From: Blastomussa wellsi
Lineage: Eukaryota; Cnidaria; Anthozoa; Scleractinia; Plerogyridae
DNA: 64,000 nucleotides
Assembly: GCA_947652115.1 (NCBI GenBank)
Contig: OX393570.1
Span: 4,090,817-4,154,816 of the forward strand
Direction: 5' to 3'
Shown here: positions 22,647 through 35,477 of the stretch, one piece after another
How the letters are laid out: each line of letters opens with the position of its first letter
Numbering within the stretch: the stretch's first letter is position 1
The notes under the pieces: generated by a model
What the model was told of the DNA's origin: nothing
What the model saw: the letters and a program-made list of their open reading frames with translations, nothing else
The model's database searches: none
Program-made: the position numbers and the translations under genes

Positions 22647-24764
22647 AGAAAATTTTCCCCTCGATCTATTTGTACAAAGTGTAGCTGTCAACCAACTTAG
22701 TTTGTTACTGATAGCGTCATTAGTGTCTTTAAATGCAAACATATCCCCTTAAAATCTCGGGTTTTTTCTCAGGGAAACAAAATATTGGAAAAAGAAATCC
22801 TTCATTTCATTTGGCAGTTGATATAAAGGGCCATGCTTTCAATTAAGTGGTTGCCTTTATACAAGCTTTTCATTCAGGTACAGAAAACTTTAAGAAGGGT
22901 TTACATTAAATGACGGAAGGTTTGACTCTTTGCACATTAGTATAAAACGCAATAGCGATCGATCTTAAGATGAATGCATTCTTTCACAATTTTCGAATAA
23001 TTTTGTCAAAATTATAAGAGAAAAACAAAATGGAACAGATGTTGCAAACTTTAACCACCTTTTTTTCTCGGTTTTAGTTTTTACTTTGATCTTTTCCGTG
23101 TAAAGTAACTGTCAAATGTACGTACTTAACATTACAATGGGAAATTTGGGAGCATAGGGTTTGAATTTTGAATGGCTATAATTTACCATGTACATTCAAT
23201 TTGGTTTCAGACAAGTATAAAGATTGTATTTTAATGGTCTTACCTGGGCAGGCTTTCCCCGAAGTAGTTTGTGAGGGTTGTTGCTAGCCGAAAGGCCACT
23301 TGTTTGCGCTGTGTTTTACTGAATGCGGGTCGGTTTACAATGCAAGACCTTTTGAGGTAAAATATTGTGTCTTCTGTCAAGGATTCTGAAATGTGTCATT
23401 CAGTGTTGAACAATGATGGAAACGGATGTTTGCCTTTTAAACCTACAAAGAACTACGTCTTTGCGTTGAAATTTAAATAGAACGCCTGTTACACGGATAT
23501 AAGTTCAAAACCAAGAGAGATTAACTCATAATACCCCACTTAGAAACGAAGTAACCTATAAATCTCGTTGAAACATTCGCTTAATGGTCGTACATCCTTC
23601 TTTATTGTCTTAGAAACTTCAATATTATGGTTGCAATGTATTACTAACAATGGAAGTGTTAATAACTTCCCAAGAACCGGTTTATTAATTGTTTACAGTT
23701 TTCGCCAGGTTTCCCGTTAGATCGCTAGAGTTTGCATTAAAGTGCCATCTCCTATCTCGAGTTCACATATTGGCTTCATGCAAAGCTACGATCTCAAAAA
23801 AGGAAAAAAGGAAGTTCAGTGACTAACATAGTGTCTGCCTCAATGCAAAGTGCACCAAAGTTTCCGTATTAGCCGCAAAGCTAAAACTTTTTATAATATT
23901 GATTTTTTCGATAAGGAGTGGCTTTATTATGTTTATCTTTTGCAAATTTGTTTTCTAATTTCTGCCATTGTTTGATATCGTTTAAAGGAAGCTAACTTAC
24001 AAAGCCGAAAAAAAGCCACTCAGTTTTAATCCTCAATAAGTTATTTGTCGGATAATAAGATATTTTTGCCCTAATTGAAAATTTTATTCAGGCTCAAGTT
24101 AAAATCATTTTTGTCTTGCCAATAAAAGTATTTTTTCCATCAACCTTTCTCTGTAGTTAAAGGAGGTTGTACCGTTAAAGTTGGAACAAAGGCCTTTTGA
24201 TAACGAAAGAGTTGATGCATTTAATACTTTGAAGAAGATATTTTAGATGTCAGAGCCAGGCTAAGGAGATGTTTTGATGAATAAGAAAAAAATAACAGAC
24301 AATGAATTTGAAATTTTCTTTCCATGCCTTACTCTTTCAAGAGATTATATTAGGTCGATCGGTCGATGGGAACATTTTATCAGAGCGCCTTCTTGACTGT
24401 TTGACCAGATCAGTTGATTAAAAAATCAATAGGTGTTTCCCTAGTTTCATAACATTTTATCAAAGGAGTGAATACAATATAGGAATTGACTGATTTGGCT
24501 GGTTCTGGCTCAATGGACCTGTCTGGCCGATCCGGTTCGGACTAATGGTAAGGGCCCAAGAGGAGCCTACGGACTCCTGCCACAACTGTTTGGCCAGATC
24601 GATCAGTTTCTGAACCGAATTCATTCTTCTTATCACTTCGGAGATCCCGGGGCAGTAAGTCGGAAAAAACGAAATAAACTTGGCCAAACTGAAAGCGACA
24701 AACGAATTTTTCAATAATTGCTGAAATATCCTAATTTTGACATCCGAAACGAGTTCTTTGACTA

Positions 24765-24788
24765 TTAACCCTTTCCTGCCCAAGCGTG

Positions 24789-24835
<47 letters not shown>

Positions 24836-24865
24836 AGGGAGACCCCTTGGGCAGTAAAGGGTTAA
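24765..24865. mobile_element. TTAACCC-ended hairpin element, copy A
   Basis: Begins TTAACCCTTTCCTGCCCAAG and ends CTTGGGCAGTAAAGGGTTAA, so the ends are inverted repeats of about 20 bp. The 101-bp unit is repeated after 13 bp. Confidence 0.75.
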
Positions 24866-24878
24866 AAAACTATCTCCC

Positions 24879-24902
24879 TTAACCCTTTCCTGCCCAAGCG
24901 TG

Positions 24903-24949
<47 letters not shown>

Positions 24950-24979
24950 AGGGAGACCCCTTGGGCAGTAAAGGGTTAA
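24879..24979. mobile_element. TTAACCC-ended hairpin element, copy B
   Basis: Appears identical to copy A at 24765-24865 in the same orientation. A recent local duplication or double insertion. Confidence 0.75.
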
Positions 24980-25384
24980 CGTTTCCTTCGCATGCAGAAC
25001 CTCTGAACGAACGAGAGTATCGAGACCACTATTTGAAAAGGAGTTGAGAGAAAACCCTGAACCAAGTTCTTAAATTTGTGAAACGCTGCTCATTGATTAA
25101 AATAGAACTACCGCTGGAATTTCTATGCGTAAAAAATAAAACGGATATTGTTAAAATACGCATTTCACAAACAGCGCGCAACAGGCGCGCCTTCTGTCCA
25201 CTCGTGTTTAATAACAGCGGTCGAAGAGGTAAATTATTTTTTCGTTCCCGCGGTGAGAAGTTCAGCTGCCTATCAATGGCTGTGAAAAGTGTTAATAGCA
25301 AAAATGATATATTAGTTCCAATTATACACGGTTTTATTTAGAGCTATAACAATTACATTACGTTAACTACAACCTAAATCCTTA

Positions 25385-25482
25385 CTAACGCAATAATAAA
25401 AAATAATAATAGTTATAATAATGATAACACGATAATAATAAAAACAACAACAATAGTGATGATAATAATGATAAAAAGACCC
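25385..25482. repeat. (AATAAT)n-type microsatellite
   Basis: AATAATAAAAAATAATAATAG and GATAATAATGATAA units. It lies just past the 3' end of a minus-strand LINE fragment. Confidence 0.75.
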
Positions 25483-25539
25483 ACAGGATGCCGTGTGGAA
25501 GTTTGTTTATTATGGTAATTCAAGATGATGTCCCTGTGT

Positions 25540-25975
25540 TAGGAGCTTATTCCATTTTTATGATGAAAAGAGAGTTTGTTTCTCTCTTTTGCGATTCGAC
25601 GCTCCGTTTCGAAAACTGCTTTCACTTTTGCTAGGAACACAGCTTTTGTCGGTAAAGCATTTTTAAGCTTACATCTGTAAATATATTGCTTTGAGATTAA
25701 AATAAGATGGTTATATAGAAGATGATCTGCTTGTGGTTCATTGATGCCAAGAATAACATCACTTTCAGAAATTGTATAGCTCCAAAGAGAGATTGAATTG
25801 AATGCCAGAACTTTTGAACAAAAGATCACTGCAAAAACAAATGAGACATATCTTCTTCTGACATTTGGCAAAACGAGCAGAGAGGAGATTCGCTCTTCCC
25901 AATCTTAAAGAGAAACTTGTTGTTGCTGTAATGACAATGTGTTGTAGTTCAAATCACAGCCTTCCCAAAAGCATA
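25540..25975 (-). pseudogene. LINE (L1/Tx1-like) ORF2 C-terminal fragment, frameshifted
   Basis: A zinc-knuckle-like CSFCQMSEEDMSHLF is in one frame and ends at a stop where the second Cys is expected. It continues in another frame with QADHLLYNHLILISKQYIYR, KNALPTKAVFLAKVKAVFE and NKLSFHHKNG. This order (CxxC...HLF, W, LNHLILxxKxxIYxCK, FLxxxKxxxExE) is the L1-type ORF2 C-terminus. The reverse-transcriptase part is missing, so it is a dead 5'-truncated copy. Confidence 0.7.
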
Positions 25976-26531
25976 ACTTGAAGATATTCTTTTGAACACT
26001 TTCTTTGCCGATCTCGTCGTGTAATTTCGCATGTAAATGCACAGTTTATATGAATCAAAAGCTTGTTCTGAACATTTGCTTGGCCGGTGACGCGCGTCCC
26101 CATGTAAAATGTACAGTGTAAATATACATTTGTTTTCTTTTTCATTTTAATTTCATAATCATATTTCTTACAAATGCAAAACAAAGTTATTGTGAAAACA
26201 AAAAAATTTCACATAAATCGCTAATGAGTTGATTATGATCTCAAGAAGAGAGCATTGGCATCAGCACTTCGAGGCCACCAGACGCCAAGACCCTTATTCA
26301 TGCATGTTGGCGTTGTTTTTCAATAGTGACTCAGCAATTTTCTTTAAAGCGGCCCATCAATTGGAAAAAGAATGCTATAAACACTTATTGAACTAATTAC
26401 GGACCGAATGAGTTTTTCACCAACTTGTGCATCGCGCTACAGGAGACCGCTGTTTGTATAGCAGGAGTCGAGGCGGTATATTGTTTTTCGTTTTCTCATT
26501 TGGGGAATGTTTTAATTTAATATTACATTAA

Positions 26532-26783
26532 ACAGCGCGACGCGCCTTAGTGTGGACACCCAACAAGCCACCACCCAACTATTTTCACAAGTTAGCCAAT
26601 CAGAGAGCACGAATTTGTTTGAGTTCTCCCGCCTGCTTGTTAAAAGCGCGACAGGATTCGTGACAACATCTTTGGACATTGAAGGAGGCGAGACAGCTCA
26701 AACAAATTCGCGCTCTTTGATTGGCTAATTATAACTTGTCAAAAACGTTTGTTGGGTGGCCACACTAAGGTGCGTCGCGCTGT
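26532..26783. mobile_element. non-autonomous TIR element (MITE)
   Basis: Ends ACAGCGCGACGCGCCTTAGT and complement of ACAGCGCGACGCACCTTAGT. Inner arms continue with CACCCAACAA, TAGCCAATCA and CGAATTTGTTTGAG in both halves. No protein. Confidence 0.75.
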
Positions 26784-27734
26784 AATTCCATTATATTATA
26801 TTATGTTATACAATAAACTTAATTGCTCGCTATAATCCTTATCATAATACGGGAAGATCCCCCGGATTGAATTTTGTTCATGTTTCATTTCTAATAACTG
26901 TAACCTTTATTTCTTAACAGTTTAGTAATGTGTTTAGAATAGAAAGCTTAAGAAACCGGTAGTGGTCCTGACTCGCGCCAATGTTTCAAACAGTATGCAG
27001 CATTTGAAAGGTGCGTTGCCTTGATCCCAGGCTTTCTTACTTAGCAACTGTTTGGTTGTTAAGTGAAAGAAAGAATGCTGATAGTGTACATACATACATT
27101 TACCCCCATGACCGGCACCTGTAGAGAAGGCTTACCTTTTAGCGTATTATATTGGCACCCTTAGCTCGTATTCAAGCAGCTTCGCAGGATCAAGGAACTC
27201 TTAAGACCAAGAACGGTAAGTTTTAAGGTTGAGACATTACGGTGCGTTTATGTCAACGGTTGTAAAAAAAACCGTGTAACTGCTACAATGGCACGAGCGA
27301 CTACTGTTGATTTAATCATTTCAGATAACATTTGGGATGGTCGCCATTTGCAAGGGGCCAGGTTTTAACATTAAAGAACGCAGAGAAAGTAATGAATGAT
27401 ACTTTGAAACGTTTTCCTGCAAAGGTAGAATATTTCAATCAGCTCAATTTATAAAGTTGTCCATACATAAATTGATGGCAGCTTCTATCTCGCGTGAGAT
27501 TTTTAAAACATCCACCGTTCACAATGTGAGCATGAGGCTACGTCCACACTAATTCGGATAAATTTGAAAACGCAACTTTTTTTCTCCGAAATGGCCTTCG
27601 TTTCACCAAACGGAACAGTGGATAAATTTGAAAACGCTGGCTAGGTGTGTTAGTGTGGACGGCGGAAACGGAACTTTTTGAAAACGCTGACATCAAAAAC
27701 AATCGAATAACGTTGCTCGGACAATGTGGGCAAT

Positions 27735-30700
27735 TTTTAATTTTAATTTTTTTTTATCGCATTGCACACAGCTATTTACACAACTTACATTACAATACTT
27801 TACTAAAAAGGACCTACGGTATAACACAACTAATTCACACTTACTCACATACACTCGCATATATATATACACTAACGAAAATAGCAAAATCACACCTATA
27901 TGAGCCTGACATGTTCTAAGTTATTCAACTACCTCTAGTATTTATATTGCCCACTTCTTCCTAAACATGTCTAAATTATTATTTTTTGTACAAATATATT
28001 TTTCATCCTGATACTTTAATTTGACTTTTGATTTAAAACCTCATATACCTGGAAGTTCTTTATTCCCTCTGCACGCCCATAAATAACTTTTTCCTACGAG
28101 TAACAGATAGTTAAGAAAGGAAAGTTCTTGTGTTAGAAGACCGATTAATATATCCTTCAGATTAAGATGTATCTGCTGTTTTGTCAAAGATAAGTTTAAT
28201 CAAATTCCTCATGTTGAGGTATGATCGAAATTATTTCGATAAACGGGAACAATAACAATAGCCTGGTATGGCTGTGTTTGGGGTCAGCCCCAACCTTAGT
28301 AAATACAACAGGAACAATAACAAACAACTTTGTGTGGCTGAAAATGGGGAAGTGGGAGACAAAGTACTCCAGAGAAACTTTTAAAGTCAATAGCCCCATG
28401 TACTCCTGGATTTTTGAGAAAAACCTACCCCCAGGGTGGTGCACACAAAGGTATGGAGGAGTCAAGCTTCCTCCCAGGGCCGATTGTGATCATTCCTGGG
28501 TAGAGAGGAGGAAGTAATTTGTCCTCCTCTCCGATTGGAGGGAGTTGGGCCTCCACTAACCTAGATAAGAGGTGCACAGGCCGATATGGAGTGGAGGGAG
28601 TTGGGCCTCCACTCTGGGTCGGCTGTGACCAATAATTATTGCGGGCCTCCCTAGGGCCCCAAGAAAACTAGATGTATATCCCAGGAGTACAAAAAGCCGA
28701 GTCTATGGGGGCAAAAGTGTGACGATAGGAGCACTTTATCCCCATTCCCAAGTTTATTGAAAAATTATAATTGTCGTAATATTCAAAGTACAAGTAAGAG
28801 ACAACCAAACTAAAATACACCGCACGAGATTACTTAGTATTGCATCAGGTTGAATGTCTATGTACATTATGCTTGATAATCGATACTTATTTACATGTCC
28901 AAACCAACTAGTATAATTGTTAAGTTTGGGTTTAATTACACAACAAAATTATTGCCTTGTACTAATGCAAAATAGATGTTTAGATACGTAAATTAAAATG
29001 GTATTGCTTGAGGAGTCCTATGTCCAGTGATAAGAGCAAGCGGAACATAATGGGTGGGATGGGACGGAATTTGTTAGGAAATTTGCGAGATCTTGTCGTT
29101 TGCTCGTGAAGAAACAGACTGCACGTAGCACATGAAATGCGAGCTTAGAGGCCTGACAGAGTTCAATGTGATTGGTTAATTAAACAATGAAAAGCTCATG
29201 GGGTTTGGGTCACGCAAGAATGCACGAGAAAATCACAGGACAGAGTACAAAGCTCAAACAAGTAACTAAAATTTATTTCCGGTGATCAATAAATTGAGAT
29301 AATATACTTCGAAATCTTTCCAGAAGGAAATTGAATAAGAGCAATTCACGTTTGCAGTAAGAACACAGATCATCTGTAATGTACCCGATTTTGTGTAATT
29401 TTGAATTCGTGTAAAGAGTGGCGAAGACCGGTCCATTCCAGAAAGTTCGTCTTCTGTATGTCTTTTGCGATTAGTTCGTAAGAATCGATGTTATTAAGAT
29501 CGAAACACAAGTCTCCCACTGTCTGAATTCCATAATTAATGTACCTTTTATAAAAAACTGGTTTGTTGTTTATTCTTATTTCCTGGTTATTCCAAACTCG
29601 ATAAAGCCAATTAGTCTCAACCACATTATCTTTCCGAAATTCAGACCACAATTTCAATAACTCCATATAGAATTGTGAACTGATATTTAAGTCTTTGACG
29701 TTATAGTTGCAATTAAAAAGAAGCAGACCACCCGTTTGTTTTAGAAGATATTCTAAATAATTTTTCCATGCGCCAGAATTATCGCCAAAGATTCTTTTCA
29801 GCCAGGTCAGAGGGAGGGATTTAACCATGCTTTCAATATCAACCATTTTGATGCCTCCTCCTTCATAATCATTTATCGCAGATTTTCTTGTTATTTTGTC
29901 TTTACCTTTCCATAAAAAGTGGTCAATCAAATGGTTTAATTCTTTAATTATATTTTCAGGAATAGGTAACAAAGATGACATGTACACAAACTTCGGAAGG
30001 AGCAAAGATTTAATTATAGTCACCTTTCCATAAAGGGATAATCCTCTTGAGGACCAGATATTAATTAATTTTTTTATCTTGTCAAGTTTTTCTGTGAAGT
30101 TCTTCAGATGGAGCAATTTTTTATCGTACGAGAAGAAGATCCCTAGGGCTTTTATGGGCTCTTGTGGCCATTTGATTCCAAGTAATTTCATTTCACTTCC
30201 TTTTAAAGATCCTATCCAGAGTCCCTCTGTCTTTGAACTATTTACCTTTAAACCTGATACTTTTTTAAATTTGTCTAACAATTGAAAAAAGTTTATAGGC
30301 CGAATCTGTATCAGAGAGAACCGCTGTTGTATCATCGGCATATTATAATAATTTGGTCTCTTGTTTATCGATAACAATTCCTTTTATTTCCTCATTTTCC
30401 CTAATGACAATTGCTAAGGTCTCAACCGCTAAAAGAAAAAGATAAGGGGACAAAGGGTCACCTTGCCTAACTCCACGTGTAAGATTAAAGTATTCTGAAG
30501 ACAGGCCATTATTTATCACACAACTTTGAATGTTTTTATAAAGAGTGCTTATCCGTCGCTTAAATTCATGGCCAAAATTAAAGGCGTCTAGACAGTTAAA
30601 CAAAAAGTTCCACTCTAAAGTGTCAAATGCTTTACGAAAATCTCTAAATATCATCAAACCAGGTATATTTTCTTTTTCTGTGAAATCCATGATCATGATG

Positions 30701-31411
30701 TCAAGAATCGATCTTACTGTCTCACCGATATAGCGATCTTAAACGTAACCAGTTTGATTGCTGTGAATGATATAGGGTAAAACATTTTTAATTCTTGAAG
30801 CAATCTTTTTCGAGATTATTTTAGCATCAACATTCACCAGAGAGATGGGTATCCAATTTTCTATTAACGTGCGATCTTTCCCTTGTTTTTCTATTAGTGT
30901 AATAACAGCTTGCTTTTGGGAATTGGACATTTCTTCCTTTACGAAGGACTCATTCAATTAATAAATGGTTGACAAATAAGATCCCAACAGATTTTGTAGA
31001 ATTCGATTGGGATTCCATCATTTCCTGGAGACTTGTTGTTTTGAAAAGTTTCTAAAATCCTTTTGCATTCTTCTATGGTAATCTGGCCTTCACAGGATAG
31101 TTTTTGTTCTTCAGATAATTGCGGTATATTTAAATTGTCTAGAAAAAACTTGATAGAATCCGTGTCTACCGCTTTTGTTTTGTACAAATTGTAATAAAAG
31201 GATATTCTGTTCGGAGAGTATTTGGTATGGGTCTGTTGTTATAGCGCCGCTAATTACTAATTTTCTGATGTGTTTTTTAACGTGATTTCTCTTTTCTAAG
31301 TTCACAAAGTACTTAGTGCTTCTTTCTCCGTGCTCATGCCAGCGAGTTCTTGCACGTACAATAATTCCATTAGTTTTCTCTTCATAAAATAATTCATAAA
31401 ATAATTCCAGT
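27735..31411 (-). pseudogene. decayed LINE (L1/Tx1-like) reverse-transcriptase element, nested
   Basis: Minus-strand fragments in order: NLEKRNHVKK (31.3 kb), KSPGNDGIPIEFYK (31.0), RPISLVN-like WIPISLVNVDAKIISKKIAS (30.8), FRDFRKAFDTLEW and TRGVRQGDPLSPYLFLLAVE (30.5), YADDT (about 30330-30341), KVNSSKTEGLWIGS and WKGKDKITRKSA (30.2-29.4). These are RT motifs 1 to 5 and the thumb. Several frameshifts separate the pieces and no endonuclease is present, so it is 5'-truncated and dead. A T-rich tract near 27735 (A-rich on the element strand) marks the 3' end. Confidence 0.85.
28210..28760. repeat. GC-richer insert of unknown nature within the LINE 3' part
   Basis: Internal direct repeats: GGAACAATAACAA twice (28248, 28310) and GGAGGGAGTTGGGCCTCCACT-type units twice (about 28536 and 28597). 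The second forms an 8-bp hairpin, AGTGGAGG-loop-CCTCCACT. Base composition is unlike the flanks. An open frame of 98 codons on the plus strand has no recognised domain. Confidence 0.45.
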
Positions 31412-31783
31412 TTCTTCAGTTTTATCCGCTTTCGAGGCGAAAACGCCGTTTTCAAATTTATCCGGCTTAGTGTGGACGTAGCCTGATACATGTAGTACTT
31501 ATTGACTGTCTAAAATAGGGTTGCCAAATCCCACTTTCTGCAAACTGTTTTTTTTTTTATTTTTTTAAGGACCCTTTAAGGTACCGTGTGTAAGGAATTT
31601 GTTTTCAACTATAATGATTTATGACCATAATTTTTCAATTTATCGCTTCCACCGGCCCCTTGCAATCCCTCATCCCGTCAGCGATAAAGAGTACATCCCG
31701 CCAAGCCTATGTTACTGACCCTCGATTAAGCGCCCATAATATTTAAACCGAAGCCCTTTCACCAATGCATTGAAGCTAACTAA

Positions 31784-32017
31784 GGCTAGGTCCACACTAA
31801 GCCGGATAAATTTGAAAACGGCGTCTTCGTTTTGAAAGCGCATAAAATGTTTTTTATCCACATTATACCGTTTTCAAATTGTTTCGGCGTCGATTTTGAA
31901 ACGCTGCCTCGCTGAACATGCAAATATTGCCCGAGCAACGTTATTCCATTGTTTTGATGTCAACGTTTTCAAAAAGTTCAGCGCTTCAAGCTTGCCGTCC
32001 ATACTAACACACCTAAT
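31784..32017. mobile_element. partial TIR element, relative of 27536-31484
   Basis: Begins GGCTAGGTCCACACTAAGCC, then GGATAAATTTGAAAACGG. It has GAGCAACGTTATTCCATTG and ends near CCGTCCATACTAACACACC. It shows the sequence the split element had before the LINE landed. Confidence 0.65.
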
Positions 32018-32290
32018 GGTCAAAAGTTAAGGCATTATTACTAGAGCTGAAAAAAGCACAAACAATTAAACTGAAGAAGCATTCATTTCGATTTGTTTGT
32101 CGGTGAGCGAAGGCAAGAAAAAAAGTGTCAGTGTCAGTTGAAACTGATTCGTAGTGAACCAGACTTAGCAAGCTGCTGGAAATTGCGCAACGAAACAGCT
32201 GAAATAATTCGTTATGTATTTCAAAGGAATAAAGCTATTCAACTATTCACCTATTAATTCAACCGTTCGAGCTATCAAGCCGCAAAATTA

Positions 32291-33255
32291 CAGTGTGGGG
32301 CCCAGTTCTCGGCCACTTGGCATTCAAATTGATCTTTTTTACGCGAAAAATAAATTTCAATACAAAAGACTATTTCAGAATAACAAGTGATGTGTTTAGT
32401 TTCGTCATTTCGAGTGGTGACTTTCCAGTTGCTGCTGGACGCCAACAGTTTGAGTCGACGCGAAGGCAGGTCAATTTGTTTTTTCCAAAAACTTGTTTGT
32501 TTACGGCTCCTCAATTTATATGGTGCTATCTAAATTTATAATTTAGCCATATATGTGGACCAAAAAAGCCAATTTGTCGCACATAGAACGAAAACTAATC
32601 TAGGTTTCTTCCAAATTAAAATTTTTGTTATATTATTTTATTCTTTGGCCTAAGCTCATCCCGTAATATTTGTATTTGCTTATTCTCGATCACCCTGTTC
32701 GCAATCACCCGATTTCTTGATTTTCAAGAATTATTCGTGTCAAATCAATTGCAACTAATGGAAAGGGAAAAAGGGTTGTGGCAATAAATGTCTACTACAA
32801 CACTAAGCTTCGACTAAACTCGTATCTTTAGCAGCCAACCCTTTAATTTGATTGCGCTCATTTTAAGAGATAAATTTGGTGTGCTTGTACGAACTTTGGT
32901 TTCTAAATCAAGCAAAGACCTCGAACATAATTTGCGATCGAAACATCATAACTGAGGTTTAAAAGAGTTTTATCATTATAAAAAAAAAGTATTTTAGCCT
33001 TTGTTACGATGGAGAATCCGTGCACACTTTTTGTGGCCGACAACTGGGCCTGGTGGCCGATAAACTGGGCCCTCGAACGGAGCCTTAATTTTCGTTATTG
33101 TTCGAGCGAAAACAGTGTTGAGCTGTAGATAGCTTTACATGTGTAAACTGAATGCTGAAGCAAGTTGTGTGTGAAATTTCGAGTCCCTGTTGTTCTTCCA
33201 AGGTCAGAAATACACGTTTTTTGCTTTTGGTGGCCGAGAACTGGGCCCCATACTG
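32291..33255. mobile_element. non-autonomous pogo/Tc1-mariner-like DNA transposon
   Basis: Terminal inverted repeats of about 26 bp: CAGTGTGGGGCCCAGTTCTC at the left and complement of CAGTATGGGGCCCAGTTCTC at the right, continuing GGCCAC. A TA dinucleotide flanks each end (32289-32290 and 33256-33257), the Tc1/mariner target duplication. Diverged internal copies of the end motif lie at 33032-33074. No transposase ORF is present in the 965 bp. Confidence 0.7.
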
Positions 33256-34404
33256 TACAACTAATTATGATGAAAAACTCAAACTGAAACTCCTTTTAAT
33301 ACTTACATCCAACTTCGTTTACATTTGTAGTAGCCTGTAGATGTTAACTGAATGCAGAAACGATTGTAAAAGCTACAAGAAATCAAGCAAGATTCACGTA
33401 AAAGTTTGCCTAATAATGCTTTTCTTCCGATTTGCTAAATGAAGAAATTTAGTTTTTGAAGCGTACGCGAGCAGTGAGGAAGCCAGCTCATTGGGGCGAC
33501 GTCAATTACGATGATTTCAGCCAATCAAACATCATTACTTCCGGTGCAGACGAAATTTCGTAGTTTTTTCTCGACAGGAAAAAAGCACAGCTTCTGATTT
33601 TTGCAGTAAATCGTAAGAAAATGTCTTTTTTCTAGAAACGTAAGCATGCATTTTTTGAAAATCCAAAAAAAAAAATGGTACAAAAATGTGGTTATCAGAC
33701 CACATTTTTGGCCATTATTTTTAAAGTTTTTGTACTAACGAAAAACGCATCCTTAAAGATTGATGCATAGTTTGACCTGATACTGCAAATTGGGAATAAG
33801 ACCGAAAGTGTCTTGCGTAAAACTCAGTTTTCTGTTTTGGGTCACGTAACATAGGGCGTGTCCCGATGACGTCATCAACCCGTTTGCACCCACACTGATA
33901 GCCTACTGACTAAATTTAGTTTCATAAAAGCAACGCTAAGTCAAGTTACAGCCGACTGAATTTTCCCTAGCAACGGCCAAAAAAGATACTGTTCAAAGCC
34001 CTTGAGGACGTTTGCGCAAACATTTTCTACCTTCTGAAATTCTCACCACTGTAAGATAATGAGTAACTGGTGTCAGAAATGTAAAAATTATTGGGGGTCA
34101 CTGACTTCGTTTTGGAGATAACATGCTCAGAAGAACACCCTAAATCTGAAAACTCGCGCTTCGTTAGCGGATACGGCTACAGTGTCTGTACGCACAAAAA
34201 TGACAAATTGCAAATAAATCTTTGAAATGAACGAGTCTCTGCCAAATGTTGTTGAAATGGACCCATAAAGTAAATTTATTCAATTGTTGTGGTTCCTTAA
34301 AGAAAAAAAATTGCATTTAGCAACCACATTTTCACTCTCCTAACAGTCGCAAGATGGCAGGATTCGATGTCCTGTGGGCAGAAAGCCTTAAAATTTTTAA
34401 ACTT

Positions 34405-35477
34405 TTTTTTTTGTTTAAATATTTTATTAATTTTACAACAACACTACTTACAAAAATATAAAAAATACATAGTACACTACCCTACTTACACTACTTACAA
34501 AAATATACAGTACACTACACTAAAACATTACAAAAGTTGCACTATTTGCTCTTACTTATGTGTTTTATACATTCTTTCCTTCTTTTTTCCTTAATTTCCT
34601 TAAAGGTGAAAAGCCAGTTCCAATGAAAGTATGACTATGTTATAAAGATATGTATTTGGAGGAAAAACTCTTGCATTTAATGTTTTTAACCAAGGGCTCA
34701 GGAGACCTGATTAAGCGAGGGTAGAAAAGGCTTCAATTTTTTAGTGTTACTTGGTGTCTTGTTTTCTAATAGGTGTATATGATTCGAGATAAATTAAGAA
34801 GTTGTTTTGAGTTGGATGAAGTTCTCTCGATCTGCATATCCAAATGTATTGTTTAGCGAGTAGGCAACAAAAATTAATTTGGAGTTTGAAGTTAGAGCTG
34901 TCAGGCTTGAGGCCTAAAGCGGTCACTAGGTGTAGATTGTTTTCTGTTGTGAGAATCTGACACGACTGCAGCCATAAAGATAGATTTTGCCAAAAGATTG
35001 TTGTTTTTTCACATTGCCAGAATAAATGCATCAGATCTTCTTTTTCGTTATGGCAAAAGGTGCAGTTATTGTCCTCTCTGATTCCTATTTTTTGCAAAAA
35101 GCTATTTGTCGCCAGCCGTCTGTGTAAAAATCTGAAATTAAAATCTATTAGTTTAGAGCTCCTTGTACACGCAGTAGATGTTTGGTAGACTTTTCTCCAG
35201 TCAACAGTTTCATTTGTAGAGCTAATATCTTTGTGCCATTTCTCTTGACATGATAGTGGTCGTTCACCTTTATCCGATATTAGTTTCCGGTACACAATTC
35301 TTGAAGATTTTTGGCTTTTTAAAAATGTATCGAAAAGGCTTTCGTGTTTTAGTTGGGTTTTTGGGGTTTGTCTTTGCAAAAGTTTCACTGCTGAGATAAT
35401 TCCATACAAAGATAGTGGTTTAACGTGAAGTTCGTACTTATTTTGAAAACTCTCTAGGGACATAAAGTTATGAGAAT
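34405..35477 (-). pseudogene. 5'-truncated LINE (L1/Tx1-like) ORF2 C-terminus with target-site duplication
   Basis: Minus-strand frame with zinc-knuckle-like CTFCHNEKEDLMHLFWQCEK, preceded by FNFRFLHRRLATNSFLQKIG and followed by FCCLLAKQYIWICRSREL. The element is bounded by identical TTAAAATTTTTAAACTT at 34388-34404 and 35478-35494, and a poly-T run (poly-A on the element strand) adjoins the left copy. Residues before codon 17 of the frame are host flank. The reading frame is intact but lacks RT. Confidence 0.8.

Larger units (their letters stand above)
18564..24764. other. gene-poor stretch
   Basis: Apart from the repeats listed here I see no gene. The ORF at 19973-20200 (+) ends in QVELLERIHFTG, has no recognised motif, and is not supported by splice signals. 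Confidence 0.45.
27536..31484. mobile_element. TIR element (MITE-like) split by a LINE insertion
   Basis: Left end GGCTACGTCCACACTAATTC then GGATAAATTTGAAAACG; right end is the complement of GGCTACGTCCACACTAAGCC with the same inner text. A partial unsplit relative lies at 31784-32017. The two ends belong to one element that was opened by the LINE at about 27735-31411. Confidence 0.65.
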
